From Deltaproteobacteria bacterium (GTDB lineage Bacteria; Myxococcota; Kuafuiibacteriia; Kuafuiibacteriales; Kuafuiibacteriaceae), in NCBI GenBank assembly GCA_020632995.1, contig JACKEN010000011.1, positions 161,812 to 225,811 on the forward strand: a stretch of DNA of 64,000 nt. Reading direction: 5' to 3'. A program made the translations under genes and the position numbers. How positions within the stretch are numbered: the first letter of the stretch is position 1; the number at the start of each line of letters is the position of its first letter. Positions 43,306 to 52,162 of the stretch are shown here, piece after piece. The notes below the pieces were generated by a model. It searched no databases. It was not told where the DNA came from and saw nothing but the letters and a program-made list of their open reading frames with translations.

Positions 43306-45612
43306 CTACTGACCAGCCGCCCCAGCCAGGGCCTCGACCGCTGCCGCCAGCTCGCGGGGATCGAAGGAGCGCTCCGCCGCGCTGAGGTGGGCCGCGATGC
43401 GGACCGCGGCGGGGCGGGGCAGCCCCCGGCTCTCGGCCTCGATGCGCCCCATCAGCTCGAGGAACGCGGCGCGGTCCGACGGGGCGGAGCTGAGCTGCGC
43501 GGCGGCCCGCCTCAGGCGCGCCACCGTCTCCGCCGACACCGCGGGCTCGGGAACCGGGGCCGAGCCTGGCCGGAGCTCCGGCGGGGGCGGCGCCCGGCGC
43601 CCAGCGGTGCCCCGGGGTGCGGGCGCCGCGGAGGGCGAGGCGGTGATGGCGCCGCGGGTGGGTGGACTCGAGGCCGCCGGGGCAGAAGGTGAGTCCGCGC
43701 CCGGGGCCGAGGTCGCGGAGGGCGAGCCCGCGCTCGATTGGGCGGGTGTCGCGGAGGGCGAGCCCGGGCTGGACGGTGTCTCCGAGACCGGCGCCGCGGA
43801 GGGCGAGCTCGCGCTTGGGTGGGCCGCCGCAGCAGGGGCTGCGGGGGGCGGGCCGGCCATGGGCGAGGGCTCGGGGGCCAACCCAACCGCGCGAGCGGAG
43901 GCCACGCCCTCCCGCGCAGCCCCCTGGCCTGGCGTGCTGGGCGCCTGGCCGGGCGATCCCATCGCCGGGGTCGGCAGCGCGGCCTCGACCCGCGGGGTCG
44001 ACGGCAGGCCAGGCGCCTGGACCCGGCCCAGGGCGTAGGCACCGACCAGCGCGGCGGCGCCGGCCAGGCCCAGGAGCGGGCCCCGCAGGCTGCGCCGCCG
44101 GCGTCGGCGCGGGACCAAAGCGGGATCCGGAGGCGGGCTCCGGGGCGACACCCGGGGGCCGGCGCCGCGCTCCGGGGGCTCCGCGCGGGCCACCAGGGTC
44201 AATGGATCGGCGGTGAAGGACGCCATCGGCACGGTGGGCCGGGCGTGGGCGGGGACCTCGCGGGTCTCGACCGGACCGGGCGCGGCCGGGTCGCCGGGGA
44301 AGAACGCCATGGGGACGGTGGGCCGGGCGTGGGCGGGGACCTCCAGGCCCTCGACCTGACCCGGCCTCGAGCGCGGCGGCGTGATCTGGGTCGCGTGCTC
44401 CGGCGCGTGGGTGACATCGGTGCGAGTGGGCTCGTGCCACGCCTCGGGCTCCGCCGACCCAGACTCCGCCGGCCCGGGACCCCCGGTCGCAAGCGGAGCG
44501 CGCAGCGGGCCCCCGGCCCGCGAAGGGGGGTGGGACGGCTCCGCCGGCCCGGGACCCCCAGTCCTCGTGGGGACCCAGGCCTCGGCCTGCGCTCGAGCGA
44601 ACAGCGCGAAGGTCACCCCGGGCACCGCGGCCCGGGGGCCCTCCTGGCGGGCCCTGGCCTCGAGGCCCTCGACCGCGCTCCGCACCTCGGGGAAGCACTC
44701 GTCGAAGTACAGGTGCAGGCGGTCTCGAGGCGCCCGGGCGAGCTCCCCCGCCGCGTCGAGGAGCGCGGCCAGGAACTGCTCGGCGTCCTCGAAGCGGGCG
44801 CCGGGGTCCTTGTCGAGCGCGGTGCTCAGCACGTCGGAGAGGCCCCGCGGGAGGCGCGGGTTCACGGTGTGGAGCGGGGGCGGGGTGTGGTGCAGTACAG
44901 CCTGCATCACCGCCGCTCGGTCCGCGCGCGGGGTGACCCGCTGGGCGGTGAGGAGCTCGTAGAGCACCACCCCGAGCGTGTAGAGGTCCGCCCGCTGGTC
45001 CACCTGCTCGCCCCGAGCCTGCTCGGGCGCGAGGTAGCGGGGGGTGCCCACCACCGCCCCAGGCACCGTCTCCATCCGGCCCATCACCGCCCGCGCCACC
45101 CCGAAGTCGATCAGGCGGCCTCGCCCGGAGCGGTCCATCAGGAGGTTCCGGGGGGAGAGATCGCGGTGCACCAGCCCCAGCGGCGCGCCGTCGGGGCCGG
45201 CCAGGCGGTGAGCGTGGGCCAGCGCCTCGAGGAAGTCGCAGGCCAGGGTGCAGCTCACCGCGTAGGGCACCAGGCGCCCGTCCTCGAGGTGCGCGGCGGC
45301 CAGCTTCGCGAGGGTGGTCCCAGTGATGTGTTCGAGGACGAGGAAGAGCCGGTCGTCGGCGTAGCCGGCGTCGAACAGGCGCGCGATGCCGGGGTGGTCC
45401 AACAGGCCCAGGATCTCGGCCTCGCGGCGCAAGCGCTCTTGCGCGGCCACGCTCTCGCTCAGCTCCACCCGGAGCTGCTTCAGCACGACGAGCTGTTGGG
45501 TGCCCGCGCGCACCGCGGCGTGGACCTGGCCCACCCCGCCCTCGCCGAGGGGCGCGAGGAGGAGGTAGTGGCCCAGGCGCCCCGGGTCGACGATGGGCTC
45601 GGTGGGGTCCAC
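43306..45612 (-). CDS. Transmembrane Hanks-type Ser/Thr protein kinase
   Basis: 768 aa, GTG start. Kinase domain at about 14-285: GEGGVGQVHAA loop, ATP Lys in VVLKQL, HRDLSPRNLL catalytic loop, DFGVARA, and YLAPEQ. A proline-rich juxtamembrane region has two copies of a module around EVPAHARPTVPMA (Thr in a basic-Pro setting) and two of TGGPGPAE. One membrane helix (about 515-535) is followed by a low-complexity Ser/Pro/Ala region and a short helical end domain outside. The repeated Thr motifs are candidate autophosphorylation sites. The signal sensed and targets are unknown. Confidence 0.92.
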   Translation of the reverse strand: MDPTEPIVDPGRLGHYLLLAPLGEGGVGQVHAAVRAGTQQLVVLKQLRVELSESVAAQERLRREAEILGLLDHPGIARLFDAGYADDRLFLVLEHITGTTLAKLAAAHLEDGRLVPYAVSCTLACDFLEALAHAHRLAGPDGAPLGLVHRDLSPRNLLMDRSGRGRLIDFGVARAVMGRMETVPGAVVGTPRYLAPEQARGEQVDQRADLYTLGVVLYELLTAQRVTPRADRAAVMQAVLHHTPPPLHTVNPRLPRGLSDVLSTALDKDPGARFEDAEQFLAALLDAAGELARAPRDRLHLYFDECFPEVRSAVEGLEARARQEGPRAAVPGVTFALFARAQAEAWVPTRTGGPGPAEPSHPPSRAGGPLRAPLATGGPGPAESGSAEPEAWHEPTRTDVTHAPEHATQITPPRSRPGQVEGLEVPAHARPTVPMAFFPGDPAAPGPVETREVPAHARPTVPMASFTADPLTLVARAEPPERGAGPRVSPRSPPPDPALVPRRRRRRSLRGPLLGLAGAAALVGAYALGRVQAPGLPSTPRVEAALPTPAMGSPGQAPSTPGQGAAREGVASARAVGLAPEPSPMAGPPPAAPAAAAHPSASSPSAAPVSETPSSPGSPSATPAQSSAGSPSATSAPGADSPSAPAASSPPTRGAITASPSAAPAPRGTAGRRAPPPPELRPGSAPVPEPAVSAETVARLRRAAAQLSSAPSDRAAFLELMGRIEAESRGLPRPAAVRIAAHLSAAERSFDPRELAAAVEALAGAAGQ

Positions 45613-45666
45613 CCCGTGCTGTCTAGCATCAACCGGACCCCGGAGCAGGTGCGGCCGATCTCGCGC

Positions 45667-47166
45667 TCACGGGTCCCGGGTGTAGAGGTTGTCGCCGGTC
45701 TGGAGCCAGCGGACGCCGGTGATGACGCCGCCACCGTCCCGGACCACGAGCATCGTGGCCACCAGGCGGCGCAGGTAGAAGGTGTCCGCCGCGCTCGCGA
45801 ACAGCCGGAGGTAGCTCCCGTTGTCGAAGTGCGCGTACAGGCGCCCCTCGTGCACGACCAGCTCGAGCACCGTCTCGCCGTGCCGGTACACGCCGGCCAG
45901 CGCCTCGAGCTCGGCCTGGGGCGGGGTGATGGTGGGGTCGGGATCCGGAATCACCAGGCCGGCCTCGGACCACGGCATCCCCCGCGCCTCGTCCAGGACG
46001 GCGACGCTCACCGCCTCGATGTCGGTGTCGATCCGGGCGTTGGTCAGGAGGACCACCCCCACCCCGGCGCTCGGACAGATCACGACCGTCGCGTGCCCGC
46101 CGTAGGCGTCGCCCCGGACCATGAGGATCTCCACGTTCCGCCACGTGACCTTGAACCACCCGAGCCCGACCACGGTGTCACCGTTCACCACCCGGCTCAC
46201 CTGGGTGGCTCGGATGGCAGCGCCCAGCGCGCCCGCGGGCGGTTCGAGCTCCGCCCCGAGCAGGCGGGTGAGGTCGCGCGCGCTGCCCTGCAGGCTGGCC
46301 GCGGGGCTCAGGGCGCCGAGCAGCAGCCGCGGCATTGGCTGGTCGGGGGCCAGGTGGGGCGGGGCGAGCCGGGCCTCCTGGTCCGCTGTCAGCTCGAGCC
46401 CGGTGTCGGTCAGGCCCAGCGGCGCGCTGATGTCGGCGCGCAGCAGGGCGTCGAGGTCGGCGGCGCCGGTGGCCGGCAGCAGGGCCTGGCCGAGGAGCGC
46501 CACCCCGAACGAGCTGTAGCCGATCACATGCCCGGGGAGCACGCTCAGGGTGGTGTTCGAGAGGTCGGCGTAGAGGGCCTCGGCGTCGATCGCGGTCACC
46601 GACACCGCGCCCGGGGCCGGGCTCGGCAGCGCGGCCGGGGGCCACGCGGGGAGCCCGGCGGTGTGGGTCGCCAGGTGGCGCAGCAGGATCGGGTTGCCGG
46701 CCAGATCCGGCACCGTCACCCCCTGGGGCACCAGATCCTGGAGCGGGGTGTCCAGGCTGACCAACCCCTGCTCCACCGCCAGCGCGAGGCGCAGGGTGGT
46801 GAACAGCTTGGTGACCGAGGCCAGCTCATAGATCGTGTCGGGGGTCGGCGCGCCCTCCCTCGCCGAATCCACCCGGCCGACGCTCAGGAACTCCGCGTGC
46901 CCGTCCCGCCACACCCCGACCGAGAACCCGGGCGTCCAGCCGGCCTCCACGTACTTGTCGAGCAGGGTCCGGATCGGGGTCTGCCAGTCGACCACGACCC
47001 CCGCGTCCTCGGGGCCGCTGTCCGCCACCCCGGTGTCCTCGGGGCCCGCGTCGAAAGATCCGTCGACCACCCCGGTGTCGACCGGGCCGCCGCCGTCCAC
47101 CGGGCCCTCACTCCCGGCGCAGGCGAGCGCGAAGCACGAGAACATCAGGAACGATCCACTCCTCAT
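45667..47166 (-). CDS. Beta-lactamase-fold serine hydrolase lipoprotein
   Basis: 499 aa, ATG with a GGGGG-rich ribosome site. Lipobox FALAC and a Gly/Asp-rich linker with repeated DTGV/DAGP units. The class C/penicillin-binding fold follows: SVTK (SxxK nucleophile), YSSFG (YxN position), and HAT/GGH near the third motif; the last 110 residues form a lipocalin-like tail. Such proteins are usually esterases or D-aminopeptidases; resistance should not be assumed. It is divergent from the thioesterase and ends 55 bp from the kinase start. Confidence 0.86.
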   Translation of the reverse strand: MRSGSFLMFSCFALACAGSEGPVDGGGPVDTGVVDGSFDAGPEDTGVADSGPEDAGVVVDWQTPIRTLLDKYVEAGWTPGFSVGVWRDGHAEFLSVGRVDSAREGAPTPDTIYELASVTKLFTTLRLALAVEQGLVSLDTPLQDLVPQGVTVPDLAGNPILLRHLATHTAGLPAWPPAALPSPAPGAVSVTAIDAEALYADLSNTTLSVLPGHVIGYSSFGVALLGQALLPATGAADLDALLRADISAPLGLTDTGLELTADQEARLAPPHLAPDQPMPRLLLGALSPAASLQGSARDLTRLLGAELEPPAGALGAAIRATQVSRVVNGDTVVGLGWFKVTWRNVEILMVRGDAYGGHATVVICPSAGVGVVLLTNARIDTDIEAVSVAVLDEARGMPWSEAGLVIPDPDPTITPPQAELEALAGVYRHGETVLELVVHEGRLYAHFDNGSYLRLFASAADTFYLRRLVATMLVVRDGGGVITGVRWLQTGDNLYTRDP

Positions 47167-47325
47167 GGCGTCCCCCCTTTCCTGTGTACGAAGCGGATTG
47201 CATGGGGCGTTCCCAAGTCGGCGGCTCGGGGATCCGGCCCCGAGTCGCAGGTTGCATTGCGACGATGCGACGCGCGTGCGACACCACTTGAGCGGCGCGC
47301 CGGTTTGGAGGCAGGCTCCGGGGCG

Positions 47326-48171
47326 ATGGGTCTGTTGGAGGCGCTGGCCGCGGCCCCCGATCCCGCGCGTCCGGGCCGCGCGCACCTGACGGTGCCGAAC
47401 ACCTGGGACTTCCTGGCCCCCTCGGGCGGGGTCCTGATGAGCGCGGCGCTCGCGGTGATGCGGGAGGCGGTGGGCGACCCGTCGCACCGCCTGGTGAGCG
47501 CGCAGTGCGTCTTCGCCGCCCCGATCCTGCCCGGCCCGGCCACGGTCGACGTCTCGGTCCTGCGCCGGGGCCGGGGCGCGACCCAGGTCGAGGGCCGGAT
47601 GGCGTCCGAGCCGGGCGGGGCCGATCTGGTGTGCCTGGCCACCTTCGGGGCGGAGCGCTCCGGGTTCGAGGTGCGCGGCGCCGCGATGCCCGAGGTGCCG
47701 CACTGGCGCGACTGCCGGGTGTGGCCGCCGCGCTCGCGCCGCTTCAGCTTCTTCGAGCGCTTCGAGGACCGGCTGGCCCTCGGCCACACCCTCGGTGAGC
47801 AGGGGTGGTCGCCGGGGGCGCCCCGCTACGCCCGCTGGATCCGCTACCTGGAGCCGGTGCGCGGCGCGGACGGCGGGCTGGACCCGCTGGCCCTGCCGCC
47901 GATCATCGATCTGATGCCCCCGGCGCTGATCCAGGCCCTCGGCCCCGACGCGCCGCCGTTCTTCGCCCCGAGCCTGGATCTGACCGTGCACGTCCTCGAG
48001 CCCACCGACCGGGAGTGGCTCCTCGTCTCGGGCTTCGGGCGCTGGGCCGGCGGGGGCAGGGCGTCTTGCGAGGTGGAGATCTGGGACGAGGACGGGCGCC
48101 TGGTGGCCTTCGGCACCCAGACCATGATCGTGCGGAGCCTCCCCCCCGGCGCCCGTGGGCCCGGCGGGTGA
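47326..48171 (+). CDS. Double-hotdog acyl-CoA thioesterase
   Basis: 281 aa; ATG at 47326 with GGAG about 14 bp upstream. Layout fits TesB-like/4HBT_3 proteins: N-terminal hotdog (TWDFLAPSGGVLMSAALAVM; FAAPILPGPATVDVSVLRRG) and C-terminal hotdog (LDLTVHVLEP; GRASCEVEIWDEDGRLVAFG). It should cleave acyl-CoA esters in the cytoplasm. The stop overlaps the GTG of the beta-helix gene (GTGA), so the two are translationally coupled, an odd partnership for an exported protein. Exact dispersed palindrome at 48056. Confidence 0.82.
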   Translation: MGLLEALAAAPDPARPGRAHLTVPNTWDFLAPSGGVLMSAALAVMREAVGDPSHRLVSAQCVFAAPILPGPATVDVSVLRRGRGATQVEGRMASEPGGADLVCLATFGAERSGFEVRGAAMPEVPHWRDCRVWPPRSRRFSFFERFEDRLALGHTLGEQGWSPGAPRYARWIRYLEPVRGADGGLDPLALPPIIDLMPPALIQALGPDAPPFFAPSLDLTVHVLEPTDREWLLVSGFGRWAGGGRASCEVEIWDEDGRLVAFGTQTMIVRSLPPGARGPGG

Positions 48172-49364
48172 GGGCCCGCGCCGCGCTGTGGCTCGCCGCG
48201 GTGGCGGCCTGCGCGCCGCCCCCCGCGCGCCTGGTGGCCACCCCCGACGACTACCAGGCGCTCGCGTCGGACCTGCGCGCCGGCCAGACCCTCGAGCTCA
48301 CCCCGGGCGTCTACCGGGACTGCCTCGCGCTCATGGGCCTCAGGGGCCGCCCCGACGCGCCGATCGTGATCCGGGGCCCGGCCCGGGGCCCGCGGCCGCT
48401 GTTCCTCGGGGCGGGGTGCGCGCAAGTGGCCTTGCGACGCTCGGCCGTGGTGTTGGTGGAGGACAGCCGCTGGGTGACCCTCGAGCGCCTGGAGCTGGAC
48501 GGGCAGGGGGCCCGGGTGAGCGGGGTGCGGGCGGGCTTCGGCGACACCCCGGTGGTGGGCCTCACCCTCTCGCAACTCGACCTGCACGACTTCGACGCCT
48601 CGCCCCAGTTCAGCGCCATCTCATCGTTCGCCACCGCGTGGGACTGGCGGATCGTGGGCAACCACATCACCCGCGTCGGCCTCGGGATGTACCTCGGCAA
48701 CTCCAACGGCGAGGCCCCGTTCATCCGCGGGGAGGTGCGAGGCAACGTGGTGCTGGATCCGCTCGGCTATGGGATCCAGATCAAGCACCAGGCGCCGCGC
48801 CGCCCGGTGGCGGGCATGCCCCCGGACGGCAGCGTCACCCGGGTGGTCGGCAACCTGATCCGGAAGGCGGCGCGCGGGCTCGGGGGCGAGGAGGGGCGGC
48901 CCAACCTGCTCCTCGGGGCCCAGCCGCCCGAGGGGCCGGGGCGCTCGGATCGCTACGAGGTCAGCCACAACCTGCTCCTGCAGAACGACGCGGGCGACGA
49001 GCCCCTCCTGCAGGGAGAGGGGAACCTGGACGTGCATCACAACGTCTTGCTCAACGACTTCGGCGGGGGCGGGGTGCTGATCCGGCCCCACCAGGGCGGA
49101 GTGGGCGAAATCACCGTGCGCGAGAACACGATAATCGCCCGGGGCGTGGGCATCTCCGTAGAAGGCTCCGTGGACCCGGTGGTGCGCGACAACTCGGTGT
49201 ACGCCCTCGGCCCCTGCGCGATCGTGAGCCCACGCGGGTTCATGGGGACGGTGGGTGGGTGGCCAGACGGCCCGAGGTGGGCGCCCGCACGTTGGGAGGA
49301 TCCACCAGGTTCCGCGGGTTCCGTCACAGAGTGGGCCTTCGGTGCACCCCTGTGGGACCCCTGA
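48168..49364 (+). CDS. Right-handed parallel beta-helix lipoprotein
   Basis: 398 aa, GTG overlapping the thioesterase stop. Lipobox AAVAAC. The rest shows the ladder of a pectate-lyase-like beta-helix (IVIRGPARGPRPLF; WVTLERLELDG; WRIVGNHITRVGLGMYLGN; VRENTIIARGVGISVEG), as in poly(uronate) lyases and Ig-like surface proteins. No catalytic residues can be assigned. Presumably a surface carbohydrate-binding or -cleaving protein. Two exact dispersed palindromes at 48422 and 48572. Confidence 0.82.
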   Translation: MRARAALWLAAVAACAPPPARLVATPDDYQALASDLRAGQTLELTPGVYRDCLALMGLRGRPDAPIVIRGPARGPRPLFLGAGCAQVALRRSAVVLVEDSRWVTLERLELDGQGARVSGVRAGFGDTPVVGLTLSQLDLHDFDASPQFSAISSFATAWDWRIVGNHITRVGLGMYLGNSNGEAPFIRGEVRGNVVLDPLGYGIQIKHQAPRRPVAGMPPDGSVTRVVGNLIRKAARGLGGEEGRPNLLLGAQPPEGPGRSDRYEVSHNLLLQNDAGDEPLLQGEGNLDVHHNVLLNDFGGGGVLIRPHQGGVGEITVRENTIIARGVGISVEGSVDPVVRDNSVYALGPCAIVSPRGFMGTVGGWPDGPRWAPARWEDPPGSAGSVTEWAFGAPLWDP

Positions 49365-49433
49365 GGGGCCCCGTTCGACTCGAAGCCCGCAAAGTCCTCA
49401 AGCGTCTCAACCAACAGCCGTACGGAGCCCGTG

Positions 49434-50051
49434 ATGCGTCTTCGCCTTGTGATGTCCTGCTCGACCCTGACCCTGGCCCTGGCCGCATCGGCCTGCGATC
49501 CGGGGCCCCAGCCGGTGGCCGCGGCCACCCCCCAGCCAGCCCAGGCCCACGCGGCGGTGGTTGCGCCCGCGCCCGAGGTGGCGCTCCAGGCGGAGCAGCA
49601 GCCGAGTGAGGACGAGGCCCTGCGGGCCCAGCTGCTCGGCTTGAACAAGCAGCCCGCGGCGGATCAGGACCAGGCCGAGCCCGAGCAGCGGCCCGCGCCG
49701 CGCCGCCGCGCCCGGCGCCAGGTCCCCCAGGCCGAGCTCCGGCCCCTGCCCATGGAGCCCGAGACCAGCGGCACCCTCTCCGACGGCGAGTTCCAGGCCG
49801 CGGTGGGGAGCTGGCGCGGGGTCCAGAGCTGCCTCGCCCAGAACGCGGGGCACCTGGAGAGCCGGAACGGCGCGATGCAGGTCTCCTTTCAGATCGCCGG
49901 CGACGGCTCGGTGGCGGACTGCAAGGTGGTGGGCACTACCACCGAGGTCGCCCAGCTGATCGCCCCCTGCGTCGAGAAGAAGGCCCGCCGCATCCGCTTC
50001 CCCTCCTACCCGGGGAGCGAGAGCACCAAGGTGGCCAAGTTCGTCTTTTGA
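49434..50051 (+). CDS. AgmX/PglI- or TonB-like C-terminal domain lipoprotein
   Basis: 205 aa. ATG at 49434 preferred over the GTG just before it. Lipobox LALAASAC, then a Pro/Gln/Arg-rich spacer, then about 90 residues with the AgmX-type pattern (GEFQAAVGSWRGVQSCLAQ; MQVSFQIAGDGSVADCKVVG; AQLIAPCVEKKARRIRFPSY). Four Cys in the domain probably form disulfides. In myxobacteria such domains occur in gliding-motility and envelope proteins. Role inferred from the domain only. Confidence 0.75.
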   Translation: MRLRLVMSCSTLTLALAASACDPGPQPVAAATPQPAQAHAAVVAPAPEVALQAEQQPSEDEALRAQLLGLNKQPAADQDQAEPEQRPAPRRRARRQVPQAELRPLPMEPETSGTLSDGEFQAAVGSWRGVQSCLAQNAGHLESRNGAMQVSFQIAGDGSVADCKVVGTTTEVAQLIAPCVEKKARRIRFPSYPGSESTKVAKFVF

Positions 50052-50082
50052 ACAGAATCGTTCGCGTGTAGGATCGCAACCT

Positions 50083-50457
50083 GTGTTCGACCACCTCAAG
50101 TTCGGCGTCACGGACTATCCAGCGAGCAAAGCCTTCTTCCTCGAGGCGCTGAAGCCGCTCGGGGTGACGGTAGTCACGGAGTGGCCACCCAATGGGGTCG
50201 AGCTCAGCCAGCCGCAGGGCAGCGTCTCGCTGTGCCTCTACCAGACCGAGGAGCGGCCGGCGCACCTCCACCTGGCCTTCGCGGCCGAGAGTCGTCAGCA
50301 GGTCGACGCGTTCTATCGCGCGGCGCTGCAGGCGGGTGGCAAGGACAATGGACCGCCGGGCCTGCGCCCGCATTATCACGCGAACTACTATGCGGCCTTC
50401 GTGATCGGCCCCGACGGGCACAACATCGAGGCCGTCTGCCACGCGCCCGAGGCCTGA
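50083..50457 (+). CDS. VOC-family (glyoxalase/bleomycin-resistance-type) protein
   Basis: 124 aa, GTG start. One complete VOC domain with paired beta-alpha-beta-beta-beta units: FDHLKFGVTDYPASKAFF, then HLHLAFAAESRQQVDAFYRA and a C-terminal GPDGHNIEAVCH. Metal ligands seem to be His4 and Glu near the end. VOC proteins include lyases, dioxygenases and antibiotic binders, so the reaction cannot be named. It is the last credible gene before a 1.7-kb stretch without coding sequence. Confidence 0.88.
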   Translation: MFDHLKFGVTDYPASKAFFLEALKPLGVTVVTEWPPNGVELSQPQGSVSLCLYQTEERPAHLHLAFAAESRQQVDAFYRAALQAGGKDNGPPGLRPHYHANYYAAFVIGPDGHNIEAVCHAPEA

Positions 50458-51050
50458 CGGTCGTCGCCAGCTCCAGAGCAGGCCATCGGAGAAGTCCCCC
50501 ACGCGCTGCGCGGGCTCCTAGCGCGGAGCCGGAGCGCGCGGCTGGGGGCCCCCGAGCCTGCAAGGTCGACTGCAGTTCCCGGGATCCCGGGCCGGCTGCT
50601 GCGGCCGGCTGCGAGTTGGCAGGCCAGCCTGCCTGACGTGTGCCAGGGGTTTCGTTGGCAATCCCTCGAGTTTCGCTGATAAAAAAGCCTAGATTCTGGT
50701 CGGAATTGCCGGCCGCCCGGGCCTCGCCAGCGTCGCCGGGTGCCCGCCTACGTCTACCTAGGTTTCCGCCTGTGCACCCACCTGGATACCCCAGGTGGGT
50801 GCACCCCTTTTGTCCACCGGCGCCCAATGGCCGCATGTGCTCATTCAATCAATCGATACAGCTAGTTATGGACATGGACTCACCGCCCTCCACCGGTCGT
50901 CCACAGGTCGGTCCCCAGCTCCGAGGAGCCGCAGGCCCTTTGGCTGAGCTCGAGATCCCAAGCGGCCTCTCCGTGCCAGTCCGGCGGGCGCGGTCGCGGA
51001 GAGTTTTTTCGGAAAAAGTGGCCCCCTGGGGTTGTGCGGGCAGAAATTCG
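50458..51050. other. Non-coding stretch upstream of the RNA-like element
   Basis: No credible gene on either strand. It contains a dispersed palindrome (50619-50632), a strong terminator-like hairpin (50772-50804), an AT-rich island near 50845-50880 and a T6-CGG-A5 mini-hairpin near 51004-51018. Base composition is uneven compared with the neighbouring genes, suggesting a junction with foreign DNA. Confidence 0.6.
50772..50810 (+). terminator. Strong rho-independent terminator-like hairpin
   Basis: A perfect 14-bp stem (50772-50785 with 50791-50804) closes a 5-base loop and is followed by CCC and four T. It could end transcription from the VOC gene or shield the RNA-like element downstream. 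Confidence 0.7.
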
Positions 51051-51059
51051 GTGACATTA

Positions 51060-52040
51060 ATCTCCTTGCGCCCGACGGACGGTGGTCAGCGAATCGCCGG
51101 TCGAACAAGGTGCGTAGGGCCTCGCAGGGGCCGCTTCGGCGGTGTTCTGAAGGCAAAAAGCTTCGAGCGGGAGGTCGGAATTCGGAGACGGATTTCGGCG
51201 AGTTTCGCCCGGGATAGACGCCGAGGGTGGGCAAACCGGCCAGCGGGCAACCGAAGGCTGGGGCGATGAACGCCGAGGGCGGATGACGCGCGGGGAACCG
51301 GGCGTCCAAGGGTGGAAGGGCTGGTCCCGGAGGGAGCGGAACCCGAAGAGGGGAGCGAGCGCGGCTACGGCTAACCCCCGGAGTCGAGCAACGCGGTCCG
51401 ACGCGGATGAAGGCCTCGAAGTCGAGGCGGTGATGGCGTGGCAGCTCGGGTTCGCCTGGGTGAGCGCGGCACCGGCAACGGCAAGGGGGCACGGACTTCC
51501 CGACGAGGGAGGGCCGGCTGCGGCGGGTGAGAAACCCCTGAACGGTGACAAGGAACCCTGGACGTGGCGGCAGGATGGAACAGGCCTGCCGAGCTGAGTG
51601 GCGGAGCAAACCGTCGAGAGGCTGAGAAAGCCTGAGGACGGAACGTAGCGGAGGGCTGGATGCCCACCGCGGTGAGTGGACGCCGCTCGGTGATGTCGCG
51701 AGGAGGGCCGAGACCCAGTCAGGCGAGCTCGGGCCGAAAGGCCGCGGGCAGGCTGGTGGTCGCGAAGGAACTCTGAGGAGGACTTCGCCGTTGAGAGGTG
51801 AACCTGGCTCGAAAGTGCCAGGGGACGGTCTTCTGGGACGAACCCCGCGGGGCGAGCATGGAAACAGGCTCGCGAACGGGGCGTGGGCGCCGAATCCAAC
51901 CGGCGTTCACCTCGGGAGGCACATAGGGCTCGACGGTCGAGAACCTCGTGAGAGGCATGACGCTGGGCAGCAACGCTCAGGTCTTCCGCGCACCCGCCTT
52001 GGAGTCTGAGGAAGGGATCCTACGCGTTCGACCGAAGGCT
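51060..52040 (+). ncRNA. Candidate long structured non-coding RNA (unknown family)
   Basis: About 1 kb with no plausible protein on the plus strand and only Ser/Pro/Arg-rich nonsense frames on the minus strand. Many perfect plus-strand hairpins: CCGC-TTCG-GCGG (51131-51142), GCCTCG-AAGT-CGAGGC (51413-51428), GGCAGG/CCTGCC (51569-51590), AGGCT-GAGAA-AGCCT (51619-51633), GGGT-GAGAA-ACCC (51525-51537), GGCC-GAAA-GGCC (51732-51743), CCTGGC/GCCAGG (51803-51822), GCGAGC/GCTCGC (51852-51873), CTCGA-CGG-TCGAG (51929-51941), CCTC-GTGA-GAGG (51944-51955). GNRA and UUCG loops are in sense orientation. Family and ends are unknown; it does not read as RNase P, tmRNA or a group II intron to me. Confidence 0.5.
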
Positions 52041-52162
52041 CGTTGATTCTACGCCCGTCGGGCGTACCTGTTTGCGCTCCTTCCTTCGCCGAGGACAAAC
52101 GTCGCGCCTCGGACGCCTTCAGTTGACCCGCGAGCCCAAATAATCTTCGGTGCCTGGGCCCG

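Noticed and set aside
45667..47166. True beta-lactamase resistance gene
   Set aside because: Lipoprotein with a long linker and C-terminal lipocalin-like tail and non-standard second and third motifs; fits the broad serine hydrolase family instead.
51057..51899. 280-codon minus-strand open frame and several overlapping frames in the same stretch
   Set aside because: Ser/Pro/Arg-rich composition, no domain, no ribosome site, and opposite strong RNA hairpins; most likely shadows of the RNA-like element.
51060..52040. Group II intron, RNase P RNA or tmRNA
   Set aside because: No domain V-like 34-base hairpin near the 3' end, no intron-encoded protein, and none of the RNase P or tmRNA conserved segments that I would expect to recognise.
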